Origin: Dactylonectria macrodidyma
Lineage: Eukaryota; Ascomycota; Sordariomycetes; Hypocreales; Nectriaceae
Direction of reading: 5' to 3'
Length of the DNA stretch: 64,000 nt
NCBI GenBank assembly: GCA_020744425.1
Contig: JAGMUV010000004.1
Span: 372,001 to 436,000, forward strand
Below the pieces are notes generated by a model. The model had not been told where the DNA came from, did no database searches, and saw nothing but the letters and a program-made list of their open reading frames with translations. The position numbers and the translations under genes are program-made. Within the stretch, counting starts at the first letter, position 1; each line of letters begins with the position of its first letter. This document shows positions 9,859 to 22,098 of this stretch, piece after piece.

Positions 9859-11697
9859 ATGTCCTCTGCGGCTGCGACCGACCCGATCCAGGCGTCGAAT
9901 TCAGGTACGTCCATCCCCCGCTCCCTACAATTGGCAAGCTGAGAGAACGTGTCCTGATGGGTGCGCAGGGTCGTCCAAGAAGAAGAACAATAAGAAGAAG
10001 AAGAACGCCAACAAGAACAAGGAACAGGCCGCCGCTGGGAATGGAGACCCCAAGCTGGAGGCTGAAACTGTAGACGACGAGCCCGAGACGCCTACACAGC
10101 CGGTGCGTATCCCTTAACATGCCTAGGAAATGCACCGGCGCGCAGCTGACTTAGAGATGCTAGAATACGCCCATCGATGGCGAACACCCGGTTGATGACC
10201 ACGTCGATAGCGAATATCCCTCCACGGAGAGCAACGGACATGTGGTAGAGTCCAAGAGCAACGAACTCCCCGCCCCAACAACCAACGGCGAAAAGACCGA
10301 CTCAGGCACCTCGGCGAAGCTCGAGGCCATGGGCAAGGAACGGGAGGCTCTACGGGCCGAGGTCGAGCAGCTACGGAAGCAGCTTGAGAGCATCCAAGAG
10401 TCCCACAGCAGCGAGGTCACGCAGCTGCAGTCGGATCTCGAGGAGAGCAACGCCGCCAAGGAGAACGCCGAGGAGCAGTACCAGAACCTGCTTGGGCGTG
10501 TAGAGAAGATCAAGGAGACGCTCAGTGACAGGCTACGGCGAGACAAGGCGGAGCTGGAGGAGGCCAAGGAGCGGGTGGAGGAGCTGGAGGCCCAGAACGA
10601 GGAGCTGCAGAATGCGGCCCTGTCTTCCGGCGGCGACGTCCACAAGCTCAAAGAGGAGCTGCAGGATGCGACGCGGGAGCTCAACACGCTCCGAAGCCGC
10701 AACAACCTGTCAGCGCAGAACTGGCAAAAGGAGAAGGACGAGCTCGCGCGGACGGTCCAGCACCTGAAGGAGGAGATGGAGACGACGGCCAACGCCATGG
10801 GCGAGTGGGAGGTCATCGCCATGGAGGAGCGCTCCATCAAGGAGACGCTGAGCGACAGGGTCTCGGAGCTAGAGGAGCAAGCCTTCACCCTGAGGCAAGG
10901 CTACGATAGTGCCGTCGCAGAGCGGGACAGCCAGAACACTCTCATCGACAATCTCCAGAACGCCCTGCGCGAGATCCAGGACGCGCGCAAGAAGGAGCTG
11001 CGTGAGATGGTCGAGACGACCGAGGAGCAGGTCCAGAGCCTGAAGAAGCTCGTTCAGGACGCCGACGCCCGCGCGGCGGAGGCTGAAGCCGCCAAGGTGG
11101 CGCTGACGGCAGAGGTCGAGCGGACGGCTCCGTTTGAAAAGGAGGTCAAGGAGAAATACCTCCTGATCGGGAAACTGAGGCATGAGGCCATCGTCCTCAA
11201 CGACCACCTGACCAAGGCGCTCAGATATCTCAAGAAGACCAAGCCAGAAGACAACGTGGATAGGTTCGTTACTCCCTCAGTATACTCTCGACCATACTGC
11301 TCATACTAACTTATCACTCAGACAAATCGTCACCAACCACCTCCTCCACTTCCTCACCCTCGACCGGGGCGACGTCAAGCGCTTCCAGGTCCTGCAGATC
11401 ATGGCCGGCTACCTCAACTGGACCGACGAGCAGCGCGAACAGGCCGGGCTCACGCGGCCGGGCACGTCGACCAACAGCCTCCGGCTGCCCATGTCGCCAT
11501 TCCACCGCACACCCAGCTCACCATCGCTCAACACCGACGTCTTCGCGGAGCCCACGTCGGCCAAGGATAGGGAGTCTCTCGCCGACCTTTGGGCTAACTT
11601 CCTCGAGCGTAGCGCACAGGAGGGCGCCGGGGAGTCGTCGAGAAAGGGGAGCAACGCCAGCGTGACGGGCCCTCCGAGGCCGGATTCTAAACATTAA
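9859..11697 (+). CDS. RUD3: Golgin with GRAB domain, RUD3/GMAP-210 family
   Basis: Exons 9859-9904, 9969-10102, 10164-11263 and 11322-11697, 551 residues. A Lys/Asn-rich N-terminal patch (SSKKKNNKKKKN) is followed by a long coiled coil over roughly residues 110-430, rich in Glu, Leu, Lys and Arg heptads. The C-terminal part, spliced as DR|QIVTNHLLHFLTLDRGD and continuing to LNWTDEQREQAGL, matches the GRIP-related Arf-binding (GRAB) domain. RUD3 is a cis-Golgi tether recruited by Arf1 and acts in ER-Golgi transport and glycosylation. The coiled coil alone would be uninformative; the call rests on the GRAB segment. Exon lengths sum to 1656 nt. A Ser/Pro-rich tail follows the GRAB domain. The gene converges on the membrane-protein gene at 11995. 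Confidence 0.87.
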
Positions 11698-11994
11698 TAT
11701 GGAATGAGCGTTGGTTTCGATTCGAACGACTTACTGCGAAAGAAAGTCACAGCGGGTATGAGCAGCGGGGTTGTAGGAATGCGGGTGTCTTGTTTTGGGG
11801 TGAGAGAACGGTGGGGAGCAGGACGTCGGGGGATGTTCTGATGGTTCTTGGACAAGAAAAAAAAGACTACGTTGGCAAGAGCAGCGACACAAGACGACTA
11901 AACTATTGACGGGGAGGGGACACGGGAAATTCTTTGTATGAATATGTTTTATCTTGATGATGGGGATAGCTGCGGGACGCAGACACTACTACAA

Positions 11995-13138
11995 CTAGCT
12001 ACCATGGGCCGACGGCGGCTGCAATGGCTGTAACACATTCTGCACGTACGCCTCTGCGTCTCTGGTGATGGTCTGGATGTCGATGCGGTTCCCCAGGGCG
12101 TCCTTGACGCCCTCGATGACGTCGCGCTCCTCCATAATCTCCGACATGAGGCGCACCTCGTGGGCCCAGTAGGCCTGGCTGCGTTCACGCAGGTCCTCGT
12201 CGCGCAGGGCCGTGTTGCGCACGATGCCCATGGCGCTCAGCTTGCTGCGGACGAGCAGCAGCGCGCGGTTGGCGGCGTCGACGCGCTGGGCGGCCGAGGG
12301 CGGCTCGACAAAGGCACGGTTGGTTGATGATAGGTACAGCAGCCAGCCCAGCGCGGCGTCCAGGAAGGCTACGGCCAGCAGCCGGTACACGCGCAAGTTC
12401 CAGAAGAAGAAGTCGATGTCCGGCAGGCGCAGGGCTCGGGCGTTGGCTTGGTAGTTGTAGGAGCTGATGGACCAGACGTCGAGGGCGGCGACGACGCACA
12501 CGCCGATGGTCGCGAGGGATCGCCACTGGGCGCCGTGACGGCCCGTCAGCGAGGGTGAGGTGACGAAGGCGGTGACGGCGAGGTTGGCGATGTGCGGCCA
12601 CAGCAGGCCAGGTAATGCGTAGTAGAAGTAGCTCTTGGGCTCGTCGGCAGAGCAAAACGGACAGCGGGCGACGACCTCGGGCCCGAACTGAAAGTACAGC
12701 AGGCGGCTCTCGAGGTTGACGAAGCGGGCGCGCAGGCGCTCGTCGATAGGCGTCAGCAAGTTACGCTGCCTCCCCGCGGCGACGCGGTTGAAGAGCACGT
12801 CGACGGGGATCTGCAGCCGGCTCTGCGTCGCCAGGAAGAGGTTCTCGGGGGCGAAGTAGGGGAGCGACCGCAAGAGGCAGGCGAGCGCCAGGCCGCCTAG
12901 CAGCGCCAGGGCGATGCGGATGGGCGGCGGGACGGGCTTGATGGGCGCATTTGCAGACGCCGAGGCGCGCCGCGCGGAGCGGTAGTATGAGATGGCCTTG
13001 GGGAGCAGCACGGGGCCGAAGAAGAGGGCGAGGGAGCGGATGCTGTTGGTGATAGTGGTTAGCTGCGAATGCGGTCTAAGTTTGGAGGATGAGGGCTAGG
13101 ACGCAGGAACGAACTCACGAATCCCAAGGAATCGCCAT
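11995..13138 (-). CDS. Uncharacterised four-helix membrane protein
   Basis: Exons 13138-13119 and 13042-11995, 355 residues. The first exon encodes only MAIPWD plus two bases; the second continues SIRSLALFFGPVLLPKAISYY. I see about four hydrophobic segments: IALALLGGLALACLL, LLWPHIANLAVTAFV, LATIGVCVVAALDVW and LLAVAFLDAALGWLLY. Between the first two lies a conserved-looking luminal or cytosolic loop with RFVNLESRLLYFQFGPEV and a CPFC pair. A soluble C-terminal helix region with many Arg/Glu residues follows. The gene looks like a conserved fungal protein of unknown function. I cannot name it or its compartment. CPFC could be half of a zinc site or a redox pair. Confidence 0.8.
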
Positions 13139-13985
13139 GATTGCGACAAACACAGTACACCAACGACGAGTTTGGTTGTGTTATTTTTATTTCTCGGAAT
13201 ATTTTCACAACCTCTCTCTCTCTGCGTCGTCTGTTGTCAAAGGATCGCCGTTTCCAAGGTGGACACGGTTGTAAGTTGGAATCCCACGAGGCTGCAGTTG
13301 CCAGCGCAGGTGGCTCATCCATGCCGTCACCGCTGTGGCCCGCCACCAACGGATTTCAAAGACACCTGCACACAAGCCACGAAAGCGCAAGGCTGCCCGC
13401 CGCAACGGCCAGAGGTGGGGCTAAGCAAAGTGGGGCGGATGGGTTTCTCTTTTCTTTCTTCGCGAGCTGGTGAAATTTCATTTCTTCTTCTCTCCATCTT
13501 CCATATTCCCAACTGTCAACGAACATAATTGCACTGCAGGACAGCCCGTTGTCATTTCGGTCATACTGCTCAATTATTTCCTCTTTTCCTTCCCCTCACT
13601 TATACCTCTCACCATGTTTCGCGAACTCATCAGCATAGCAAATCACAACATTGATCCCTCTGTCCCATTCTCTCCAACACTCCCCACCAGTGATGTCTCT
13701 CCACAATCTGGCACTTTCGAAGCTTTTCCGATTCTTCTCTCTATGGTCGCAAAAGTCAAAAAGCATGCCTAGAACGATCCCCAAATACCCTGCCAAGGGT
13801 TATTCTCTGTCGTGTTACAAAGTCTCAGCATCAGCAATGAAGAACTTTGCGTCAAATCTAAAACGAGATACACTCCTTCACCACACTTCGTAGATTGTCT
13901 GTAATTTGTCTGGACATGCGATTTTCCATTTTCACATGGACGTCTACCTGCTATGTACCGACTGTTACACACAATGCCCGTCCGT
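13139..13985. other. Intergenic region between the membrane-protein gene and GET1
   Basis: 847 bp. It contains the promoter of the minus-strand gene at 11995-13138 and the 3' UTR of GET1. No coding signal that I can support. Confidence 0.45.
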
Positions 13986-14753
13986 CTATAATTCCTTCTT
14001 TTCAGTGGAAGCAGCCTTGCCGCTCTTCTTCTCGGCCGTGGGCTTGGCGGCGATCGGCGCCTCCTCCTTCTTTCCGCCCAACGCAAGCCCGATGATGGCC
14101 ACGATCACGTCGCTGAACATGGCGATGACGGCCGTGCATGCCAGCTGCCACGAGGCAATGCTGACGCTGCCAATGGGTGCGCGAGGGAACGACAGAATCC
14201 ATTCGGCGTAGTACGGGAACCAGCCGTGCGGCAGCCAGAACATGGGCTCTGTAGCGTACCAGAACGGCAGGAAATATTGCGGTGCTCGGGTCACCACAAC
14301 TCGGACAGCGGTCAGGTAGGTATCGAACTGGGAGCGCGCGGCTTCGGTGCTTTTCTCTGTGCGGGCAACGCATGTCAGTCTCTGTCCACAGGCTCGCAAT
14401 GTGTTTATGCTTCCTCGTCCCACGTACTCTTCTTCTCCAGCAGCTCTAGCTGCTTGTCATGTTGCCGGCGCAGCTTCGCCCACTTTGCAAACTCGTCCTG
14501 GCTGCTCGTGGCGTTGAGCTCCCGCCGCACCTTGAGGTAGTCAGCCTGGAGCTTGCGCTGCTCGCTCGCAGCCTTTGAAGTCGGGATGGGGAGGAAGTTG
14601 ATCAGCGTCCATAGCTGCAGGAGAGTCAGTAGGGAGGAAATACGTGAGCGGGGACGGCGGTCGTACCAGGTTGTTGATCGCGGTGGCTCCGATGGCATTG
14701 ATGACGTTGATCACAACCTCGACGACGAAGATGGAGACGAGTAGGGAGGGCAT
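13986..14753 (-). CDS. GET1: GET complex subunit GET1 (WRB/CHD5 family)
   Basis: Exons 14753-14667, 14614-14428 and 14356-13986, 214 residues. It begins [20 protein letters not shown], the first membrane segment, followed by a short loop. A cytosolic coiled coil ([20 protein letters not shown] through [18 protein letters not shown]) comes next. Two more membrane helices lie around [13 protein letters not shown]...[15 protein letters not shown] and [21 protein letters not shown]. The lysine-rich tail ends KKEL. This is the standard GET1/WRB architecture. GET1 is the ER receptor that, with GET2, releases tail-anchored proteins from the GET3 ATPase into the ER membrane. Exons total 645 nt. The gene is divergent from the PTAR1-like gene, with 286 bp between starts. 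Confidence 0.93.
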
Positions 14754-15039
14754 TTCGGCGGTAGGGGCAGTATATGGGGGGCAGAATTATGAGGAATAAG
14801 ATGCCAGCTACTATCGCATTGCGCGGGGAATTCGGGGGTTCGAGGCTGCGGGTGTGCTCGTGATGATGCCGAGAGGTGGTTTTCGTCGTTTGCCAACGTG
14901 GTCTGGTCCGCCATGTCATGGGCCCCGACAGATTGCAGCTCCGCTGTTCAACCCCTCCATACCCGCAATTTAGGCTACCCTATACCATACATTTTCATCC
15001 ATCACCCAACTCCATCCACGCACACATTTCGAGAAAGAC

Positions 15040-16032
15040 ATGTCAAGGGCACTCGATAAGGATGTCAAGGAAGCTCTTGAAGGTGGGGATCACAGGGCAG
15101 TATTTGTCGAAATCTCAAATGCCCTCACAGACACTTCTGCTGGGCTTTTGGAGATTGAGATCCTGGGCATGAGCCACATCTTCGATCCTAGCACAACTCT
15201 GCTACAAGATGGCAACGCCATTGCGATACCGAAACTGCGACTAGTACAGGCGTTCATCATCGCACGCCAGATCTTGATGGCATACATCCAAGGCAAATAC
15301 GATGGACCAACGGATGAGATGTTGAGAGCAACGGCTGTCATCCTAATGATGGACCCAGAATATCTCACTGCCGCCAACACCAGGAAGAGACTCCTCCAAA
15401 GGAAGCTACGCGACGGGAACGATGTATCAACTAGTCTTAAGACCGAAAAGCATTTTGTTGATAGTCTACTAACAAGCCGTCTCCATCGTCATACAAAATC
15501 TCCAACATTGTGGAACCACCGCCGATGGTTGATGGATCAGTTCAAGAGACAAGGACTCGACATCACAGTCGAGGACGATATCAAGAACATCATCACAGTA
15601 TCAGGAGAGCGACACCCCCGGAATTACTACGCCTGGTGCCATGCCAGATACTTGATAAACGCCGTCATGACCCAGTCCCCCGGGTACGAGGAGGCATTGT
15701 TGCGAACAATCACAGTGATCAAAGAGTGGTCCTTTGGACACCACGGCGACATTTCAGGTTGGCAATTCCTGTTGTTTCTACTGCAGAAGCACCAGGAGGA
15801 GACCCAGCCGGTGTTCCGCAAGACGCTACAGCTCGCTGAGTCGTTCAAGTGGCGCAACGAATCCGTCTGGTACTTTTTACGGTACCTCTTCGCCGGCTCA
15901 GATCGTCTGGCAGACGAGGACCGAGAGGAGTTTAGGCGTGTGCGGACCGCGCTCTGGGAGACGGCCGCGGAGGATAGCCAGGAGAGACGTACACTCGAGG
16001 CTGTACAAGAATGGCTCGCTCGCCAGGCTTAG
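15040..16032 (+). CDS. Protein prenyltransferase alpha-subunit repeat protein (PTAR1-like)
   Basis: Single exon, 330 residues. Residues around 150-180 read TKSPTLWNHRRWLMDQFKRQ and those around 190-205 SGERHPRNYYAWCHARYLI, two clear prenyltransferase-alpha repeats (Trp-x-x-Arg-Arg/Tyr-type). A third degenerate repeat is EWSFGHHGDISGWQFLLFLL and a fourth is FKWRNESVWYFLRYLFAG. The length and order resemble PTAR1, a non-canonical alpha subunit proposed to pair with Rab geranylgeranyltransferase beta in animals, rather than the canonical FTase/GGTase alpha (RAM2) or BET4. The ATG at 15040 follows stop codons in frame and opens MSRALDKDVKEALEGGDH. An undetected intron is possible but not needed. 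Confidence 0.85.
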   Translation: MSRALDKDVKEALEGGDHRAVFVEISNALTDTSAGLLEIEILGMSHIFDPSTTLLQDGNAIAIPKLRLVQAFIIARQILMAYIQGKYDGPTDEMLRATAVILMMDPEYLTAANTRKRLLQRKLRDGNDVSTSLKTEKHFVDSLLTSRLHRHTKSPTLWNHRRWLMDQFKRQGLDITVEDDIKNIITVSGERHPRNYYAWCHARYLINAVMTQSPGYEEALLRTITVIKEWSFGHHGDISGWQFLLFLLQKHQEETQPVFRKTLQLAESFKWRNESVWYFLRYLFAGSDRLADEDREEFRRVRTALWETAAEDSQERRTLEAVQEWLARQA

Positions 16033-19000
16033 GTGGCCGGGCATGCGGCCGTACGTGGATGATTCACAGGGCGGGATGGACTTGAAGCTTCATATCCATG
16101 CCACGCCCACCGGGGAGAGATACCACGGAGAGGTCTACGACAAGACTCAGGCCCATATTTAGAAGTGCGGCACAGCATGTGTCGGTGAGGAATACTATGA
16201 GAATGAATCTCGACTCTAATCTCACGCAAATTAAGACAACGATCGTTGCCTGCTAAAGCAGAGAAGCTCCATCACGTGCGGCCTCCGCAAATGCCCCTCA
16301 GAACATCCAGCGGGCTGGGCCTGAGTGGTCTTTATCTAAGATGACGATGAACGAGTAGCGCGTGGATGGGTCTGGTCCAGAGTGGCGCGGCAGTCAGTGA
16401 AATTTGGCGCGTGTTTGGGATGGTCGATCAGCGGGCTAGGCCGATGGTGTTGCATTCAACCGAAGCTACGCAGAATCGTGGGAGGATCTTCGAGAGACGG
16501 GTGGTTTCTGAGTTGTGGGGAGTTGCGTATGCTCTTTGCGTCAGCCTTTGGGGTTCGTTGGAGATCTGCATTGTGCCGAGTCAATTCCTTTGTCTGAGAT
16601 GAATTGCTGGGTCATGCGAGGATCGATAACTAGGGAAACGTGCTCCCTCTCGAACAAGCATGCCAATGTCTGGAATTTGCCATGCTAACGATACTCTAAT
16701 TCCCTTGTTTTAATCTCACGGCCATATTCACCGCTTCGTCTCAGGTCCTACCGCCTGTATCTCTGTCAGCGGTCTTAGCCTTTTATCTAGGGACTGCCTG
16801 TTCATTAATTAACCTACAAGGCTGTGGCTAGACGCATCGTCCAAGCAAAAAACCCGGTACCAGATGATGTCTGATTCGGCCCTCCGATATATTAACGCTG
16901 ATCCATGCTACTGGGGATCGCCCCTCCTGTCCGAAAGTGTGCAAACGCGCCCCGGACGCTCTGCTCCTTTCGTCGAAAAACCCCCATCCCCTTCACCTCA
17001 TTACGACGGCGAGTTTGGTAGAGAGAGACATGCCGAACGGGGGGTAATGATCGACATGGTTTCTCTTTGCTTGACCGCTAGAGGCTCCGACGGTTGGCGT
17101 TTAGGGAAGCCTGAAACCTGCAGCCGATATGCTCGCCATCGTTCTTTATCACGCCCGCAGCCTCCGATCCGCCTCCTGAAAGGTACAGGGGGATTTGACA
17201 AAGAAGCCTTCTTCCCACCCACAACGCGATGAACCACGCCCCGTGAGGAGATACAAAGTAATTACTGGTCAGATTTTCCATGACAGACCTGTTGATGCCG
17301 TCGATCCCTGGAGTTACATCATCCCATGTCATCTCATCTTACCTGACAGCCAAAGCCACTGCTCCGTGTCATCGAGTGTCGGAACCAGCAACCGAAAGAC
17401 CTCGAGGATGGCCCGGGCGCTTTTTCGATACAACAGCGTCAACACATCCAGAACCATAAAAGGCGGAACCCTGAGAGGCACGGGTCTTGCGGGCTTTGAG
17501 AACGCCGCGTTGCCCGAGCCGCACGCGTGGTCAGTGAGTGGTATCGCATCTGGGCATTGGGACTTTGGATGCCAATTTTGAGTCAGCACTTTGCATGGTG
17601 GCGTTTTCTGGTTCAGCCTGTCCGCGCGTATCATCGGACAGTACTGGATCGTACATGAATAGTTACTGTACACAGAGGTACAATATTCGATGAATCAGCC
17701 TCTCTCCACAAGTTGAAGGCGAGCCCGAGCTGGCCCTTTTCCCAATGGCTTGCGCTCCGCCGGGATGTCGCTGAGACAAGGGTTGGGCACACCCGACCCG
17801 GCAAAAGCGTCACCAGTCAACCAGTGCAGCCGGCCGCTGATGGTCCCTCTTTCGGCTGCTCGCTGCTTCTGGTCGACGGAGCAGCGGGCGAGCGAATGGG
17901 TTTGGAGGGAAGCAAGAGGGTTAGTGCGAATGCAAGGTGCCAGGGGGTGGATGAGCTGCAGGGGGGAGGATGTTGAGAGCTTCCCCATCGCGTTATCCCC
18001 ACTGGCAGCGTCACCGGGGCCGCCCATTCTTGGCCCTTGCATGCATTCTGGGGGGAGGGGGCTTTGGAGGAACGAAAGATCAGAAGGGTTCTCTTGGCGG
18101 TTGGCAGCGGCTGTGGTGATTGAATGAATGACTGGTTGGCGATGGTGGTTAGGTATTTGCCCAGACGCTTGCTGTGATTAAGGCACGTAATGTCCCCTAC
18201 ACTCATCATTTAATACGGGCGCGCTACCACGCCGCCATGTCAGGTACGAAGCAAGATCCAGCAGATCGGGCATTTTGTCGCTGCTGTGCGGCGCAAGCCC
18301 ATCATCATGCTCTGCTTGCCTTGGCTTATCAACTAGACCAGGGGACTACCAAAATGCATTGGTTGTGGCGGCATGTTCTGACCACGCCCCAGACATTGAC
18401 CAACGACGGAGCCAATTGACGGTCCGCCTACAACGGGAAAGAAGAGAGGTTGATCGAATACGAGCACTAAACTGAAAGAAGAGCAGAGGACGAGCCTTTT
18501 CGGCCGATTGCCGCACGCGCCACGGGTGTGGTCCCATGTCATGGCTTCTTCGGTTCCTCTGCTGCGTGTGGCCAGCAGCCAGCCCGCAACAAGAAGGGCC
18601 CCCATCATGACAAGGGGTCTCGACATGGAGACAAGAGCGGCTGGCTGCCCAGAACCCCAGCGCAGTTGCCAAGGGTGGCCTCGACTCTCATGGCCCTAAG
18701 TGGCTTAACCAGCTAGCAGAGGGCAGCGAGCGGGCGGCGCATCCCTGCGGTGAAGAGATGAACATTTGCGGTGGCATCATCAGGGTCTGGGCGATGATGG
18801 GCAGAGCAAGCAGAGTAGCAGAGCAGCAGAGCAGAGCAGCCACCCCCCAGACGAGACACTCCAAAGATAAACGCCGGGCGGACGGGCGGATTGTGCTGGC
18901 TGCAGCTTTCTGGTGAGTCTGCTACCCGCACGGAGGAAACCTGCTGGTTCTCCTTGCCTGTTGCTGGTGGGTTTTTGGCTGAACTGAACTGACTGACTTG

Positions 19001-20379
19001 ACTGGCATGCATCCCATCCCAAGCTCCATCATGGGGGAGTTCTGTGGGGCCGAACCTCCCCCCCCTGGCGCTCTCTGGTCGGTCCCGTGCCCGTTGACTT
19101 GCCGCCAGCTCTTTGTCTCTCGTCTTGGCTTGTCTTTGTGTCTCTTTTTGCTTGTGTCTCACTAGACAGGCACTCCCTGCAGCGCCCCAGAAATCCAGAG
19201 GGCTATCAGCGTCATTACGGTGGACGGGGCGTGCAAATGCTTGCTTGGATGACATGCCATGCCATGCGCCATGGGAACGCCACGGGGGCCGTCGCAAGAG
19301 CCTCTCACCAGGCGCCCTCGTAGCTCCAGCACCAGCACCAGCGCCAGCCATAGACCAGGATAGTAGCGCGTCTTGGAAAGCTGGGAACGATTTGTAGCAA
19401 TCTGAACTGAGTCGATTAGGCTTGGGGCAGGGTACTGCACCTATCTGTCAATCCTTGGTTGCTGGCTTGTCTCTGAACCGCCCGTTGTTGCACCTGTTAG
19501 CAGGTGGTAGTCCAGGCAGGTACCTCGTGTAAGTAGAGCCCGTCGGCCTCCCTTTAAGTTACATCACCACACCTCCCACACCCTTCTCTTCACTCACCTC
19601 ACTCCTCCTCTTCACATCACCTCCTCCTCCTTGCCTCCGTCTTCCCTTACGGCGCCCCCTCCTTTGTTCTCCTCCTCATCTTCGCCACCTGCTGTCTGTT
19701 TGTCTCGTTTTTTGTCATCGTCCACTTGCATTACTGCTTTTATTGCATATCCTCGGTTCTCTTTCTCTCTCTCTCTCCAGCCCCTCTCTCCACATCGCGC
19801 CTCTCGTCCCGACCATCCCGGCCTCGTCTCTCGAATCCCTGATCCGTGGCCCCCCGGGTGTCTTGTCGATTCGATTCGGAAGTGCAGGTGCATTCTTAAA
19901 ACAAGACGCCACAGCCCATTCCGCGGCCCTCTTTTTGCACCTGTCGCGCCGCTTGTTGTTGCTTGTGCTTGTGCTTATCCACCTAAGAAGTACGCCTTTG
20001 CTTCGCTTGCCTGTGTTTGTTGTCTGGTCGCATCCATTCTGGCATCCACTCGTGTCGTATCGTGTCGTCTTCAGCCGACCCTCCATAGGCAATGCCGGCC
20101 TCATAATATCTAATCCATTAATACGTCGCGCCAGCCGCTTGCCTGGTCAAGGCTCTTCCGTCCCTCCCCTTGCCTCGCCTCGCCTCTCCTTGCTTGGTTC
20201 TCCGCAGACCGGCCCGCCATAAGACATTCCGAGACGGGTTGGCTTCCCCAGCTTGCGTCACCACCAGCCTCTCGACGTTTGCCTCTTTCACGGTTCCACG
20301 GCTATATTAACAACCTGGATCCGTTCAGAAAGCCTAGGTCTCGAAGGCTTTTTGATCCTTCCCCCTTCGCCACTGCAAT
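16033..20379. other. 4.3-kb gene-poor stretch upstream of the aspartyl protease
   Basis: I find no gene here on either strand. Open frames up to 212 codons (18713-19351, minus) have Arg/Ser/Ala-rich, domain-free translations. From about 19560 to 20380 the plus strand is strongly pyrimidine-rich (repeated ctctctct and tcctcctcc), as expected for a long promoter and 5' leader of the protease. That leader would contain several upstream ATGs. A donor-like GTAAGTAG at 19529 could begin a leader intron. Confidence 0.5.
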
Positions 20380-22098
20380 ATGCGTTCAGCCGTTCTGCTA
20401 GCACACCTGGCATTATGGGCCTCATCAACACACGCCTTCTTCCCGTATACCCCGAAATGGCGTGAGGAAGCCGAGGCGGAGAAGAGGTCACAGTTGTCTG
20501 GCGATCGGAGGAGCATTGGAGGAAATGGTGCCGGCGTGCGTTTCGATATCAAGCAAAGGACCGCTCAGGTAAGCATAGTTGCAGGTCCACCAACACCCCG
20601 ATCCTTGTATTAACCCAATTGATCCTTCAGCCCAGTCGATCAGGATCCGAGAGGATATCCGAGAGAGCATCTCGTGAGGCCGCTCGATTAGAAACCAAAT
20701 ATGCCCGACGACACCCCGCCGATTCCCTGGCAAAGCGGGATAATGTCTACGAGGTGATGGAGGCTGATGATACCGACGGCGAATTTAGTGCAGGAGTTGA
20801 CCAGGATGGCACCGACTACTCATACTTTGTGGAAGTTGAAATCGGCTCCAAGAAGAAGACCATGTATATGCTTATCGATACTGGTGCTGGTTCTAGCTGG
20901 GTCATGAGCGCCGACTGCAAAAGTGAGGCCTGCGCTCTACATAACACACTGGGACCCGATGATTCGGATTCGCTCGACACGTCTTCCGAGGCCTTCACCA
21001 TTGCCTATGGATCCGGCAAGGTCAGTGGCTTGTTGGCCAAGGACACGTTCAACTTGGCAGGGATGAGTTTCGAGTATCAGTTCGGCCTCGCTACGAACAC
21101 TTCGGACCAGTTCGTTCAATTCGCATTCGACGGCATTCTGGGCCTGTCCCTCAACACTGGCGCCAACGAGAACTTCCTTGACACCGTGGCTGCGTCCAAC
21201 GATATCGACAAGAACATCTTCTGCATCGCCCTCAACCGAGCCGAAGATGGCTCCAACAAGGGCGAGATAAGCTTCGGAAGCGTCAACAAGGCTAAATACA
21301 CTGGCGACATTACCTACACCTCCCTCAACGACGGCGACGACTGGGTCATCACGTTGGATGATATGTCCTATGACGGAACTGGTGCTGGAGTAGGCGGAAT
21401 CCCTAGCTACATCGACACCGGTACCTCGTTCATGTTCGGCCCTGGCGAATCTGTCAAGGCCCTCCACGCGCTCATCCCAGGAGCCGAGTCCTCGGACGAT
21501 ACTACCTGGACTGTCCCGTGTGACAGCGACAAGAATCTCACTATTGCCTTCTCTGGCGTCGAATATGTCATCTCTCCCAAGGATTGGATTTCGCCCAAGA
21601 GCTCGTCGGGAGTCTGCACTAGTAACGTCTATGGCCACGAAGTCGTCAAGGGAGCCTGGCTCCTCGGAGACGCTTTCATCAAGAACGTCTACGCTATCTT
21701 CGACAAGGATAGCCGGCGTATTGGTAAGTCCATACTAACCCGAGAAATTGAAATGCGGAGTTGTTATTAACTCAATATCAGGCTTCGCCAACAGTGCCAT
21801 TACACAAGGCTCCAGCAGTGAGGAGACTTCTTCCATCTCTAGCCAGGCGACCAAGACCAAGACGTCGACGCAAGCTTCGAGCACCTACAGCACTCATGTG
21901 AGCGCGCTCCCTGACACTTCAGCATCCGCGGAGGCAGACCTCGGCCTCGGAAAAGAAACAGTCGCGACTGACACTGCTACCGCCGATGAGACCAAGTCAA
22001 CTAGCACCTCTCAAGACTCATCAGCCGCCGGGCTCCCGTCACAGGCCCCCTACGCATTCACTTTTTGTATAGTAACATTATTCGCCCTCTTGGCTTAA
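20380..22098 (+). CDS. GPI-type secreted aspartyl protease (A1 family, yapsin-like)
   Basis: Exons 20380-20568, 20631-21723 and 21782-22098, 532 residues. The signal peptide is MRSAVLLAHLALWASSTHA. The propeptide that follows carries basic sites (EKR, RRH, AKRD) suited to Kex2-type processing. The two catalytic motifs are present: LIDTGAGSSWVMS (Asp near residue 146) and YIDTGTSFMFG (Asp near 325). A conserved flap-type segment, AFTIAYGSGKVSGLL, lies between them. After the last intron a Ser/Thr-rich linker leads to a hydrophobic end, APYAFTFCIVTLFALLA, typical of a GPI attachment signal. So the enzyme is likely bound to the plasma membrane or wall and cleaves secreted or surface proteins. 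The Gly codon of RRIG|FANS is rebuilt across the second intron. The gene stands alone between two noncoding stretches. Confidence 0.92.

Noticed and set aside
10160..10888. A 242-codon Ser-rich minus-strand frame
   Set aside because: Antisense of the RUD3 coiled coil.
18713..19351. A 212-codon minus-strand frame in the desert upstream of the protease
   Set aside because: Ala/Arg/Gly/Ser-rich translation without domain; opposing frames are equally open.
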